This document shows positions 17,597 to 26,545 of a stretch of 64,000 nt of DNA, one piece after another (the stretch's first letter is position 1; the number at the start of each line of letters is the position of its first letter). The notes beneath the pieces were generated by a model. The model made no database searches, had not been told where the DNA came from, and saw only the letters and a list, made by a program, of their open reading frames with translations. A program made the position numbers and the translations under genes. The DNA comes from Bradyrhizobium sp. Gha. Lineage in GTDB: Bacteria > Pseudomonadota > Alphaproteobacteria > Rhizobiales > Xanthobacteraceae. The stretch covers positions 17,111 through 81,110 of the forward strand of contig NZ_FOQM01000036.1 of NCBI RefSeq assembly GCF_900113735.1. The letters are read 5' to 3'.

Positions 17597-18295
17597 ATGT
17601 CGCTGTCCCCCGAAGCCCGCAAGACCCTCGCCGGCATCACCACCGCCACCATCACCACGGTCCTGCTGAAGAAGGGCCTGCGGAATGTCTGGATGCGCGG
17701 TGCGCGTCCGCTGCGCCCGGGGCTGCCGCGGCTGGTCGGACCGGCTTTCACGCTGCGCTTCGTGCCGGCGCGCGAGGATCTGGCGACGCCGGAATCCTGG
17801 TCGTCGCCGATCTCGACCCGCACCGCGATCGAGGCGATGCCGGAAGGCTGCATCGCCGTGGTCGACGCCATGGGCATCACCGACGCCGGCATCTTCGGCG
17901 ACATCCTCTGCGCCCGCATGGTCAAGCGCGGCGTCACCGCGCTCGTCACCGATGGCGTGGTGCGGGACGTCGAGGGCGTGCTCGGCACCAATTTGCCGGT
18001 CTGGTGCGACGGCTATGCCGCGCCGCCGTCGGTTGCGGGTCTCACTTTCGTCGGCTGGGGTGAGCCGATTGGCTGCGGCGGTGTCGCCGTGTTCCCGAAC
18101 GACATCGTCGTCGCCGACCAGGACGGCTGCGTTCTGATCCCGCAGGCGATGCTCGATCACGTGCTCAATGAGGGCGTCGAGCAGGAGCGCATGGAAGCCT
18201 GGATCGTCAACGAGGTGAACAACGGCGCAGTGCTGCCGGGCCTCTATCCCATGAATGCCGAGACCAAGGCGCGCTACGCCGCCAGCAAGAAGTAA
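17597..18295 (+). CDS. RraA-family protein (HMG/CHA-aldolase-like)
   Basis: 232 residues, RraA fold: GPAFTLRF, FGDILCARMVKRGVTALVTD, RDVEGV and DIVVADQDGCVLIP are seen. The family contains both RNase E inhibitors and class II pyruvate aldolases acting on hydroxy-oxo acids. The longer N-terminus and the neighbouring cupin gene favour a small-molecule enzyme; the substrate is unknown. The cupin gene follows after 18 bases. Confidence 0.8.
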   Translation: MSLSPEARKTLAGITTATITTVLLKKGLRNVWMRGARPLRPGLPRLVGPAFTLRFVPAREDLATPESWSSPISTRTAIEAMPEGCIAVVDAMGITDAGIFGDILCARMVKRGVTALVTDGVVRDVEGVLGTNLPVWCDGYAAPPSVAGLTFVGWGEPIGCGGVAVFPNDIVVADQDGCVLIPQAMLDHVLNEGVEQERMEAWIVNEVNNGAVLPGLYPMNAETKARYAASKK

Positions 18296-18313
18296 CAGGA
18301 AACGAGGGACATC

Positions 18314-18718
18314 ATGGACATTACACTCGCAGGTGCGCGGCCGACCCGCCGCGCGCCCAAGGAAAACTTCACAGGCACCGTGTTGCAGGACCCCATCAAC
18401 ATGGCGCCCGCGCCGGCGCGGCTGAACGTCTCGCGCGTCTCGTTCGAGCCTGGCGCCCGCACCAACTGGCATCACCATCCGCTCGGGCAGACGCTCTACG
18501 TGATTTCCGGCGTCGGCCGCGTCCAGACCAAGGGCGGCCCGGTCAAGGAGATCCGCCCCGGCGATACCGTCTGGATTCCGCCGAATGAAGTGCACTGGCA
18601 CGGTGCCTCGCCAGGCAACAGCATGTGCCACATCGCCATGCAGGAAGCGCTCGACGGGGTCTATTCGACCTGGCTCGAGCCGGTCACTGACGCCGAGTAC
18701 GGCGCAGCGCTCGGTTAA
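18314..18718 (+). CDS. Small cupin-domain protein
   Basis: 134 residues, single cupin barrel. Motif 1 is TNWHHHPLGQTLYVISG with three His and a Gln in place of Glu; motif 2 is PGDTVWIPPNEVHWHG. Such metal-binding cupins (YhhW/mandelonitrile-lyase-like and carboxymuconolactone-associated) have diverse roles; none can be assigned. Likely operon with the RraA-family gene. Confidence 0.8.
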   Translation: MDITLAGARPTRRAPKENFTGTVLQDPINMAPAPARLNVSRVSFEPGARTNWHHHPLGQTLYVISGVGRVQTKGGPVKEIRPGDTVWIPPNEVHWHGASPGNSMCHIAMQEALDGVYSTWLEPVTDAEYGAALG

Positions 18719-18731
18719 TGCGGCCGCCCGC

Positions 18732-19088
18732 CTAGATCCGCTCCGCGGTCCACGTGCCCGAGCACATGGCACCATGCCAGGTGCCGGAGCCTGTGGTGCC
18801 GCTGAGCCGGCCTGAGCCGACGGCGTGCTTGATGCCGGTGCTTAAGGTGACGTTGATGCTCCCGGCGTCCGCGACGCGGCCTGACGCCGTCACCGCGGCG
18901 CTGCTCGAGGCGATCTGGCCGTTGCTGATTCCGATCGCGACGGTCGCGCCGTTACCGCAGGTGTCGCTCGATGACGAGATGCGCACATTCCATGCGCCGT
19001 CGAAGGTCGTGCCCGCAGCAGCCGCCTGCGCGAGCGGGGCAAGGATGGCGATAGCACTCGCGAAGAACCGTCTGCAAAGTCCGTTCAT
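18732..19088 (-). CDS. Small exported protein (hypothetical)
   Basis: 118 residues. The signal peptide is RRFFASAIAILAPLAQAAAA, with cleavage likely after AAA. The mature part is Gly/Ser/Thr-rich with two cysteines that may pair (DTCGNGA and GAMCSGTW) and alternating beta-like sequence. Similar to small periplasmic proteins common in Bradyrhizobium; function unknown. Confidence 0.65.
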   Translation of the reverse strand: MNGLCRRFFASAIAILAPLAQAAAAGTTFDGAWNVRISSSSDTCGNGATVAIGISNGQIASSSAAVTASGRVADAGSINVTLSTGIKHAVGSGRLSGTTGSGTWHGAMCSGTWTAERI

Positions 19089-19203
19089 GACACGCCCCCG
19101 TTGTTGACCACGGGGATCGTGTCACGGGCGCGGAACCGGCGATGTGAGGGTCGTCACGCGCGAGATGCTCGGTGAAGTCTCGCACATCGCGACACCATGG
19201 CAC

Positions 19204-19239
19204 GCAAAAGCAAAAAGGGACCCGGATCACGGGCCCCTT
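19204..19239 (-). terminator. Intrinsic terminator after the DUF2147 gene
   Basis: A 10-bp stem with one mismatch (19215-19224 with 19230-19239, 5-base loop) is followed on the minus strand by TTTTTGCTTTTGC. It lies 28 bases past the stop at 19267. Confidence 0.75.
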
Positions 19240-19266
19240 GTCTGCCTTGCCACGTCGCGCTTGAAT

Positions 19267-20148
19267 CTAGTTCACGCGCGTCCAAGTCTGGCCGCCGCAG
19301 AACATGCCACCGAAGGCGCAGCCCTGCACGCGCAGGCGGTCGCCGCCCTTCAGCGAGATCGTGGAATCGTAGGTCGAACCGTTGTTGGGATCGAGGATGC
19401 GGCCCGACCATTTCTGGTCCTTGCCGGGCTTCATGTTGATCAGCACCTGTTCGCCATTCTGGTTCGACTTGCTGTCGACCGAATAGCCGCAGAGATTGTT
19501 GCCGCACTGCTCGATGCGGACCTTGCCTTCCTTCTCCTCGGTGAGCCAGACGCCGAGCGGTGAATTGACATCACGCGCGGGCGCGGCGGCTGGCGCCGGC
19601 GGCGCGACAGCCCCGGCCTGAGCCGGCGCAGGCGGCGGAGGCGGCGGAGGCGGCGCGGGCGGTGCAGTGGCCACCGCCGGCGCCGCGCTCGGCGCCGGTT
19701 GAGGCGGCGGTACCATCGCATCTTCGGCCGGAGCGGTGCTGGCGGTTGCTGCCGGAGGCGGAGGCGCTGGCGGCGGAGGCGGCGCTGCGGCTGCGGGAGC
19801 AGGTGGTGCGGGCGCTTGCTCTGGTGTGGGCGGGGCGGCGGCAGGAGCGGGGGCCGGCGCCGGTGCAACTGGCGTCTGTGGATCGACCGTGGCCTGCTGC
19901 GGAGCCTGCGGTTCGGCTTTCGGGCTTCCCTTCGCGTCGTTCTTTGTTTCGTTCTTTGTTTCGTTCTTGGCGTCGTTCTTGGCCTTCCTGGCCTTGCCTT
20001 GGCCAGTGTTGTCGTACACCCCGGGAATTTGCACCGTGCCGCGCTCGGGATCGATGCGGATGGTGCGCCCGCCATATTCGAAGGTGTACTGCGCCTGCGC
20101 AGCGGTGCTCGCCAAAAGGAATGCAGCCGTCGCCAACAGCTTCCTCAT
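19267..20148 (-). CDS. Exported DUF2147 protein with long Pro/Ala linker
   Basis: 293 residues. Signal peptide LLATAAFLLASTAAQAQ, then a short beta segment, a Lys/Asn-rich stretch with the repeated motif NETK, about 120 residues of Pro/Ala low complexity, and a C-terminal DUF2147-like domain (SPLGVWLTEEKEGKVRIEQC) with cysteines in pairs. The linker looks cell-wall spanning. Start: GGGAG sits 6 bases before ATG 20148; the in-frame ATG at 20154 is too close to it. A 16-bp palindrome lies about 60 bases upstream. Confidence 0.75.
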   Translation of the reverse strand: MRKLLATAAFLLASTAAQAQYTFEYGGRTIRIDPERGTVQIPGVYDNTGQGKARKAKNDAKNETKNETKNDAKGSPKAEPQAPQQATVDPQTPVAPAPAPAPAAAPPTPEQAPAPPAPAAAAPPPPPAPPPPAATASTAPAEDAMVPPPQPAPSAAPAVATAPPAPPPPPPPPAPAQAGAVAPPAPAAAPARDVNSPLGVWLTEEKEGKVRIEQCGNNLCGYSVDSKSNQNGEQVLINMKPGKDQKWSGRILDPNNGSTYDSTISLKGGDRLRVQGCAFGGMFCGGQTWTRVN

Positions 20149-20208
20149 TTCCATCTCCCGAACAGGTGGTTCCCGCAGCAAGCAATACGCGCCGGTGCAA
20201 CCGCCAAA

Positions 20209-20224
20209 AGTGATCTAGATCACT
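20209..20224. promoter_or_regulatory. Perfect 16-bp palindrome, CRP/FNR-type operator candidate
   Basis: AGTGATCTAGATCACT. The half-site GTGA with 6-base spacing is that of CRP-like regulators; the inner TGAT-N4-ATCA also resembles FNR/FixK boxes (TTGAT-N4-ATCAA) but lacks their outer T. It lies upstream of the DUF2147 gene and downstream of the PheC-like gene. Confidence 0.5.
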
Positions 20225-20304
20225 GTCACCGTATGAGTCGTCTCCATCGGGTTCGGGGTTCAATATCCCGAGAGTGGCCGGGGCAAGCCGGATGAGGACG
20301 CGGC

Positions 20305-21111
20305 TCAGTCGAACCAGGCGGCATAGATCTTCTTGTAGCTGCCGTCCTCCATGGAGATGTGCAGCCACTGGTCGACGAAGGCCTTCAGTGCCATGTCGCG
20401 CTGGAGCCAGTAGGCTTTCTCGGAGAAGTCGAACGGCTTGTCGGGATGCACGGCGCAGAGCACCCCTTGATGCTGCTTCTGCTGGTAACGGGTCTCGGAG
20501 GCATCCGTCATCATCAGGTCGGCATTGCCCTTGGCGATCTCGTCAAAGATCGCTGTATTGTCGGGGAACACGGTAATATCGGCGTCTTTGACGTTGGCGC
20601 GCGCGAAACGCTCATTGGTGCCGCCGGGATTGACGATGATTCGGGTGCCCTTCTTGTCGATGTCGGCGAGCGTCTGGTACTTGGCGGTGTCGGCGCAGCG
20701 CGCGATCGGCGTCTTTCCCTCGCGCATGATCGGCACTGTGAAGTAGCCCTTCTTCTGGCGGTCGAGCGTCACCGAGATGCCGCCCATGGCGATGTCGAAC
20801 TGGTCGGCCTCGAAATCCTTCATCAGCTTCGGCCAGGCCGTGGGCACGAATTCGACCTTGACGCCGAGCGCCTTGCCCAGCGCCTCCGCCATGTCGACGT
20901 CGAAGCCGGAGAACTGCTGGGTGGCCTTGTCCAGATAGGTGAAAGGCTTGTAGTCGCCGGTCATGCCGACGCGCAACGTGCCGCGCTTGATGATCTCGTC
21001 GAGGCGCGAGGAGGCCGGCTGCTGCGCGTAGGCCGAAAGGTCGGCCAGCACCATCACGGCCAATGCCGCCAGGATTCGAACGGACAGTCGAACAGTCATT
21101 CGAACGATCAT
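20305..21111 (-). CDS. Periplasmic PheC-like protein (cyclohexadienyl dehydratase or solute-binding)
   Basis: 268 residues with a signal peptide (ILAALAVMVLADLSAYAQ). The body is the periplasmic binding-protein fold with the PheC-type pattern: LRVGMTGDYKPFTYLD, FDIAMGGISVTLDRQKK, INPGGTNERFAR-like VNPGGTNERFARANVK, and CAVHPDKPFDFSEKAYWL. PheC converts prephenate or arogenate to phenylpyruvate or phenylalanine in the periplasm; amino-acid binding proteins share the fold. ATG 21111 is adjacent to GGAAAAGAG; ATG 21098 is an alternative. Four 15-bp tandem repeats precede it. Confidence 0.72.
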   Translation of the reverse strand: MIVRMTVRLSVRILAALAVMVLADLSAYAQQPASSRLDEIIKRGTLRVGMTGDYKPFTYLDKATQQFSGFDVDMAEALGKALGVKVEFVPTAWPKLMKDFEADQFDIAMGGISVTLDRQKKGYFTVPIMREGKTPIARCADTAKYQTLADIDKKGTRIIVNPGGTNERFARANVKDADITVFPDNTAIFDEIAKGNADLMMTDASETRYQQKQHQGVLCAVHPDKPFDFSEKAYWLQRDMALKAFVDQWLHISMEDGSYKKIYAAWFD

Positions 21112-21114
21112 CTC

Positions 21115-21174
21115 TTTTCCACCCAAGCCTTTTCCACCCAAGCCTTTTCGAGCCAAGCCTTTTCGAGCCAAGCC
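21115..21174. repeat. Four tandem 15-bp repeats upstream of the PheC-like gene
   Basis: Units on the plus strand: two TTTTCCACCCAAGCC and two TTTTCGAGCCAAGCC. On the minus strand each unit ends GGAAAAG or similar, so the repeat includes the putative ribosome-binding purines. In the reading frame open upstream of the gene they would encode GLARK/GLGGK pentapeptides, but that frame has no good start. Confidence 0.85.
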
Positions 21175-21258
21175 CGAGGTGCCATTGTGCAGTTCTCGAC
21201 TCGTGGATTTAGACCAGATGCCAGTTTCTGGCGAGACGGAATTGAAGGGAATCCGAGC

Positions 21259-21768
21259 GTGACGATTTCGATGTACGAGGCCTCGGTCGGCCTCTTCGTG
21301 CCTTACCTGCGCAACCTCTCCGTCCTGCTGGACAAGGGTGTTGCCTATGCCGAAACCCGCAAGTTCAATCCGGCGGTCCTGCTCGGGATGCGGATGGCGC
21401 CGAACATGTACGATCTGGCGCAGCAGGTCGGCGAAGCCTGCCGTCATGCCACCGTGGCTCCGGCCTTGCTGGCACAGTGCGAGCCGATCGCGCTGCCGCC
21501 GCTCGAGCACGACATGGCCGGGCTTCAGGCGCGGATTGCAACCTCAATCGAATTCATTGAAAGCCTGCCGCGCGCCGAGATCGATGCGGCCGCGGAGTTG
21601 AAGGTTTTCTTCAAGCTGAAGAACGGAACCGAGCTGCCCTTCACCGGGCGGACGCTGCTGCTCACCAACAGCGTCCCGCAGTTCTTCTTTCACGTCACGA
21701 CCGCGTACGACCTGCTGCGGCACGCGGGCGTCGAACTCGCGAAGAAGGATTTTCTGGGCAGGAAGTAA
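21259..21768 (+). CDS. DUF1993 family protein
   Basis: 169 residues starting MTISMYEASVG, the usual beginning of DUF1993, which fixes the GTG start at 21259; GAAGGGA lies 9 bases before it. Motifs NPAVLLGMRMAPNMYDLAQQV and FFFHVTTAYDLLRHAGVELAKKDFLG fit. The family has a DinB-like four-helix fold and unknown function. The gene converges with the acidic hypothetical gene with no gap. Confidence 0.85.
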   Translation: MTISMYEASVGLFVPYLRNLSVLLDKGVAYAETRKFNPAVLLGMRMAPNMYDLAQQVGEACRHATVAPALLAQCEPIALPPLEHDMAGLQARIATSIEFIESLPRAEIDAAAELKVFFKLKNGTELPFTGRTLLLTNSVPQFFFHVTTAYDLLRHAGVELAKKDFLGRK

Positions 21769-22248
21769 TTACGCCTCGCCCTTGCGCTCGTAATCAGCGA
21801 GCGAGCTGCGGCCGGCGATCTCGCTGCGCAAAAGTTCGAACCGCCGATGCGCTTCGTCCTCGTGCTCGTCGACGAAACGCACAGCGGCTTCGCTCGACAT
21901 CGGGCCGCTGACAACGGGAGTGGACTGTTCGCCGATGGTCTCGTGAACGTAATACTGGCCATCGTCCTCGCGATGGACCGTCCATTTCAGCCGGATCGCC
22001 ACCATCGGGCCCGGACCGACCTTGCTGTAGCCGTCCGCGTCGGAGTGGTCGGGGACCAGCGGCTGCTCCTCGACCATGGGATGCTCGTCGACCACATGAT
22101 CGTCTTCAACGGCCGGGTGCTCACCGACGACGACGATCTCCGTCTCGCGGATCGTCTCGGTTTCGCGGACGACCAGGGTCGACTCGGGGTGCTCCAAAAT
22201 GCTGGCGATGGTCGCCAGCGCGTGGTCAGTCGGGTCGATCTCTGCCAA
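21769..22248 (-). CDS. Acidic hypothetical protein
   Basis: 159 residues. Residues 25-75 are an acidic, His/Val-rich stretch made of loose repeats (VVRETETIRETEIVVVGEHP, then VVDEHPMVEEQPLV). The C-terminal half is more globular (WTVHREDDGQYYVHETIGE). Start TTG 22248 is chosen because GGAGG lies 8 bases upstream; no ATG is in frame. Unrecognised; no signal or membrane segment. Confidence 0.65.
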   Translation of the reverse strand: MAEIDPTDHALATIASILEHPESTLVVRETETIRETEIVVVGEHPAVEDDHVVDEHPMVEEQPLVPDHSDADGYSKVGPGPMVAIRLKWTVHREDDGQYYVHETIGEQSTPVVSGPMSSEAAVRFVDEHEDEAHRRFELLRSEIAGRSSLADYERKGEA

Positions 22249-22382
22249 GGGTCCATCCTCCAGCTCGACGCGGCCGGCAAAGTCTGTCCCACTGCCGCCG
22301 CGGCCGGATACATTACGCGGGTTTGATTAAGGCTGAGTTGGGGCCTCATCTGCACCAAAATGGGACGCATTCTGGCCATCCG

Positions 22383-22406
22383 AAGGCGGCCCAGATCGGC
22401 CGCCTT
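22383..22406 (-). terminator. Hairpin downstream of the dehydrogenase/ABC operon
   Basis: Perfect 9-bp stem AAGGCGGCC/GGCCGCCTT with a 6-base loop, 12 bases past the dehydrogenase stop. There is no U-run, so termination is likely but not certain. Confidence 0.5.
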
Positions 22407-22417
22407 GCGGATTTACA

Positions 22418-23407
22418 TCAACCGAGCACGTCCTGATTGATGATGTTCTGCCTGATGGGATCGCCGTCCAGCACACTCAGGATGTTGCGCGCGGTCTGCT
22501 CGCTCATGCGGCTCACGGCCTCGACGGTGACCCCGGCAACATGCGGGGCGATGATGACGTTGGGCAGGGCGAACAGCGGATTGCTGACGGGCGGCGGTTC
22601 GACCTCGAACACGTCTATGCCGGCACCGGCTAGCTTGCCGGAGACGAGTGCGTCGTGCAGCGCGGCTTCCTTCACGATGCCGCCGCGCGCGGTGTTGATG
22701 AGATAGGATCTCGGCTTCATCCGGCCGATCCTGTTAGCGTCGAACAGGCCGACGGTCTCAGGCGTCTTGGGGCAGTGGATGGTGACGAAGTCGGCCTTGG
22801 AGAGCGCCGCGTCGAGATCGGTGACAGGCTCGCAACCGGCAGCCTTGATGTCGGCGGCAGGCTTGTAGGGGTCGTAGACCTGCACGTTCATTTCCATCGC
22901 CTGGCAGCGCTTGGCGGTGCGGGTGCCGATGCGGCCGAAGCCGATGATGAGGACCGTCTTGCCGTAGAGGTCGAACGGCAGCATGCCGAGGCGGCCGGCC
23001 CATTTGCCGTCCTTGACGCATGCGTGCAGCTCGTTGGCGCGCTTGGCCAAGGTCAGCATCATGAACAGTGCCGCTTCCGCGACCGACGGCGAGTTCGCGC
23101 TGCCGGCCACCATCAACGGCACCTTGCGGCGCGACAGGGCCGATACGTCGACGGCGTCGTAGCCGACGCCGATGCGGGTCACCACCTTCATGTCCTTGGC
23201 CGCGTCGAGCTCGGTCTCGCCGAAGGCGGTGGCGCCGAGCGCGACGCCATGAACCGGCGCATGGCTCTTCAGCAGAGCCTCGAAATCCCCGGCGGAGATC
23301 AGGTTCGGAAATTCGACGAGCTCGATATCGTCCCGCTGGGTGAGGAGGGCACGTGCCCCTTGCGACAAAGTTTGTGTAACGAAAATCTTCTTCTTGTTGG
23401 TCGCCAT
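22418..23407 (-). CDS. D-2-hydroxyacid dehydrogenase
   Basis: 329 residues, D-isomer hydroxyacid dehydrogenase family. GFGRIGTRTAKRC binds NAD, NTARGGIVKEAAL carries the catalytic Arg region, and APHVAGVTVEA holds the catalytic His. It resembles SerA/phosphoglycerate-type enzymes without the ACT domain. Position as last gene of the ABC operon (34 bases after the ATPase) suggests it oxidises or reduces an acid made from the imported solute. Confidence 0.82.
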   Translation of the reverse strand: MATNKKKIFVTQTLSQGARALLTQRDDIELVEFPNLISAGDFEALLKSHAPVHGVALGATAFGETELDAAKDMKVVTRIGVGYDAVDVSALSRRKVPLMVAGSANSPSVAEAALFMMLTLAKRANELHACVKDGKWAGRLGMLPFDLYGKTVLIIGFGRIGTRTAKRCQAMEMNVQVYDPYKPAADIKAAGCEPVTDLDAALSKADFVTIHCPKTPETVGLFDANRIGRMKPRSYLINTARGGIVKEAALHDALVSGKLAGAGIDVFEVEPPPVSNPLFALPNVIIAPHVAGVTVEAVSRMSEQTARNILSVLDGDPIRQNIINQDVLG

Positions 23408-23441
23408 CGCTCCCCGCCTGCTCGCGTTTCTTGAGCCGGCA

Positions 23442-24542
<1,101 letters not shown>

Positions 24543-24562
24543 TGCACTTCAACCCCTCGATT

Positions 24563-25468
24563 TCAACCCTTCGTCGCACCGGCGGTCAGGCCGGCTATGT
24601 AGTAGTCCATCAGGAAGGCGTAGATGATCAGTGGCGGTGCCGCGCCGAGCAGCGCGCCGGTCATGATCTGCCCCCAGTTGAAGACGTCGCCCTTGATCAG
24701 CGTCGTGGTGATGCCGACCGGCAGCACCAGCTGGTCGACCGATGTCGTGAACACGAGCGGATAGAGGAACTGGGCCCAGGACACGGTGAAGGCGAAGATC
24801 GTCGCCGCGATCAGGCCGGGCAGCGCCACCGGAATGAAGATCCGCAACAGGGTCTGCAGCCAGGAAGCACCGTCGATGATCGCGGCCTCGTCCAGCTCTT
24901 TCGGGATCGAGGCGAAATAGCCGATCATGATCCAGGTGCAGAACGGCACGGTCAGGGTCGGATAGATGAAAACCAGCACGTACCACCGGTTCAGCAGCGT
25001 AATGCCCGTGAAGTCCTGGATCACCGCCAGCATCTTGAACAGCGGAATGAACAGCAGGCTGTCCGGGATCAAATAGGTGAGGAAGACGCCGGTCGCGAGT
25101 GTCGCCGAGCCCCAGAACTTCATCCGGGCCAATGCAAAGGCCGCGGGGATGCTGATCAGCATCGTCACGAAGACGACCACGATCGAGATGATGGACGAGT
25201 TCCAGAAGAAGCGCAGAAACTGGTTCGAGCTCAATAGCTCGACATAGTTCGACAGGGTGGGATGAAACACCCACCACGGATTGGTCGCCGCCGAAATCTC
25301 CGCGCTGCTCTTCAGCGAGGTGATCACCATGTAGACCGGCGGCGTCAGGAAGAAGATCGCAAACAGCACCAGGAAGAAATAGGACCAGCGCAGCGCCCAG
25401 GCGCGGTCGCGGCTCATGCTGCCGAGCTTGCGGGTTGGTCCGGCCTTGTCGATCGCCATCGTGCTCAT
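24563..25468 (-). CDS. Sugar ABC transporter permease (MalG type)
   Basis: 301 residues, six hydrophobic segments, EAA loop KELDEAAIIDGASWLQTLLR that docks to the ATPase. The long first periplasmic loop and C-terminal position are MalG-like. ATG overlaps the stop of the first permease by one base (TGATG). Confidence 0.9.
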   Translation of the reverse strand: MSTMAIDKAGPTRKLGSMSRDRAWALRWSYFFLVLFAIFFLTPPVYMVITSLKSSAEISAATNPWWVFHPTLSNYVELLSSNQFLRFFWNSSIISIVVVFVTMLISIPAAFALARMKFWGSATLATGVFLTYLIPDSLLFIPLFKMLAVIQDFTGITLLNRWYVLVFIYPTLTVPFCTWIMIGYFASIPKELDEAAIIDGASWLQTLLRIFIPVALPGLIAATIFAFTVSWAQFLYPLVFTTSVDQLVLPVGITTTLIKGDVFNWGQIMTGALLGAAPPLIIYAFLMDYYIAGLTAGATKG

Positions 25469-26406
25469 CAGGCTTCGTTCCCACGTTTGCTGACATCGCG
25501 CAGGATGAAGATCGCCGCGACGGCGAGGATCGGCACCATGAACAGCGAGACGCAGGCGCCGAGCGGAATGTCGCTGCTCTGGATGCCGACCTGGAACGCC
25601 CAGGTGGCGAACAGATGCGTCGTATCCAGCGGGCCGCCCGAGGTCAGGATGCGCACGATGTCGAAATTGGCGAAGGTCACGATCAGGGAGAACAACGTCG
25701 TGATGGCGATGATGTTACGCATCATCGGCAGCGTGACGTACCAGATCTTCTGCCACCAGTTGGCGCCGTCGATCGCGGCGGCCTCGTAAAGCTGGTCGGG
25801 GACCGATTTGAGCGCGGCCAGGTACATGATCAGGAAGAATGGCGCGCCGTACCAGACGTTGACGAGGATGACGGAGAAACGCGCCCAGAAGGTCTCCCCG
25901 AGCCAGGGGATCGGGCCGACACCGAAGAACGAGAGCGTGTAGTTGAAGGCGCTGTAGGAGGGGTCGAACAGCCACAGCCAGGCCAGCGTACTCATCGCCG
26001 GCGGAATGACCCAGGGCACCAGCAGCATGCCGCGCCATTTGCGCTGCTTCTTGCCGGGAATGTTGTGGACGAAATGCGCGACGATGAAGCCGATCAGCGC
26101 CTTGAAGACCACGGCGGTGATCGCGAAGATGCAGGATTGTTTCACCACCATCCAGAACGTTTCGCGCTTGAACAGGAAGGTGAAATTGCCGAGGCCGACG
26201 AATTTGGTCATGGCCTTGTTCAGCGTCGCCAGATAGAGCGAATAGAACGCGGGATAGAGCACGAGCAGCGCGATCAGGAGGATCAGCGGCAGCGTCAGCA
26301 CGAACGCCATGGTCGATTTCCGGCCCAGCAGATTGCGCAGACTTCTACCTTTTCGGGAGCGAGCGGAACCGGCGAGGCGACCTTGCTCAACGACGACATC
26401 GGCCAT
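25468..26406 (-). CDS. Sugar ABC transporter permease (MalF/UgpA type)
   Basis: 312 residues, cytoplasmic N-terminus of about 30 residues, six hydrophobic segments, EAA loop near DQLYEAAAIDGANWWQKIWY. Partner of the MalG-type permease. It starts 140 bases after the binding-protein gene, with a stable hairpin in the gap. Confidence 0.9.
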   Translation of the reverse strand: MADVVVEQGRLAGSARSRKGRSLRNLLGRKSTMAFVLTLPLILLIALLVLYPAFYSLYLATLNKAMTKFVGLGNFTFLFKRETFWMVVKQSCIFAITAVVFKALIGFIVAHFVHNIPGKKQRKWRGMLLVPWVIPPAMSTLAWLWLFDPSYSAFNYTLSFFGVGPIPWLGETFWARFSVILVNVWYGAPFFLIMYLAALKSVPDQLYEAAAIDGANWWQKIWYVTLPMMRNIIAITTLFSLIVTFANFDIVRILTSGGPLDTTHLFATWAFQVGIQSSDIPLGACVSLFMVPILAVAAIFILRDVSKRGNEA

Positions 26407-26499
26407 GGATCAGACTCTCTAGCGCAAACGGACGGTTCAACGGCGAAGCCGGCAACCGGTCGGCTTCATTGGCATGCGGAGGGAGTGAGCGCTCCCCCG

Positions 26500-26529
26500 G
26501 GCGGCTCACGCCCGAAAGCGTGAGCCGCC
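26500..26529 (-). terminator. Intercistronic hairpin after the binding-protein gene
   Basis: Perfect 12-bp stem GGCGGCTCACGC/GCGTGAGCCGCC with loop CCGAAA, no U-run, 17 bases past the binding-protein stop. In such operons hairpins at this place protect the binding-protein message or partly stop transcription; here the role is inferred. Confidence 0.6.
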
Positions 26530-26545
26530 ATGGCACTCGACAGGC

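Noticed and set aside
17486..18775. 429-codon open frame on the minus strand
   Set aside because: It is antisense to the RraA and cupin genes, rich in Arg/Gly/His with no family signal; high GC creates such frames.
21115..21174. Possible CRISPR array
   Set aside because: 15-bp units are head-to-tail without spacers; no cas genes in the window.
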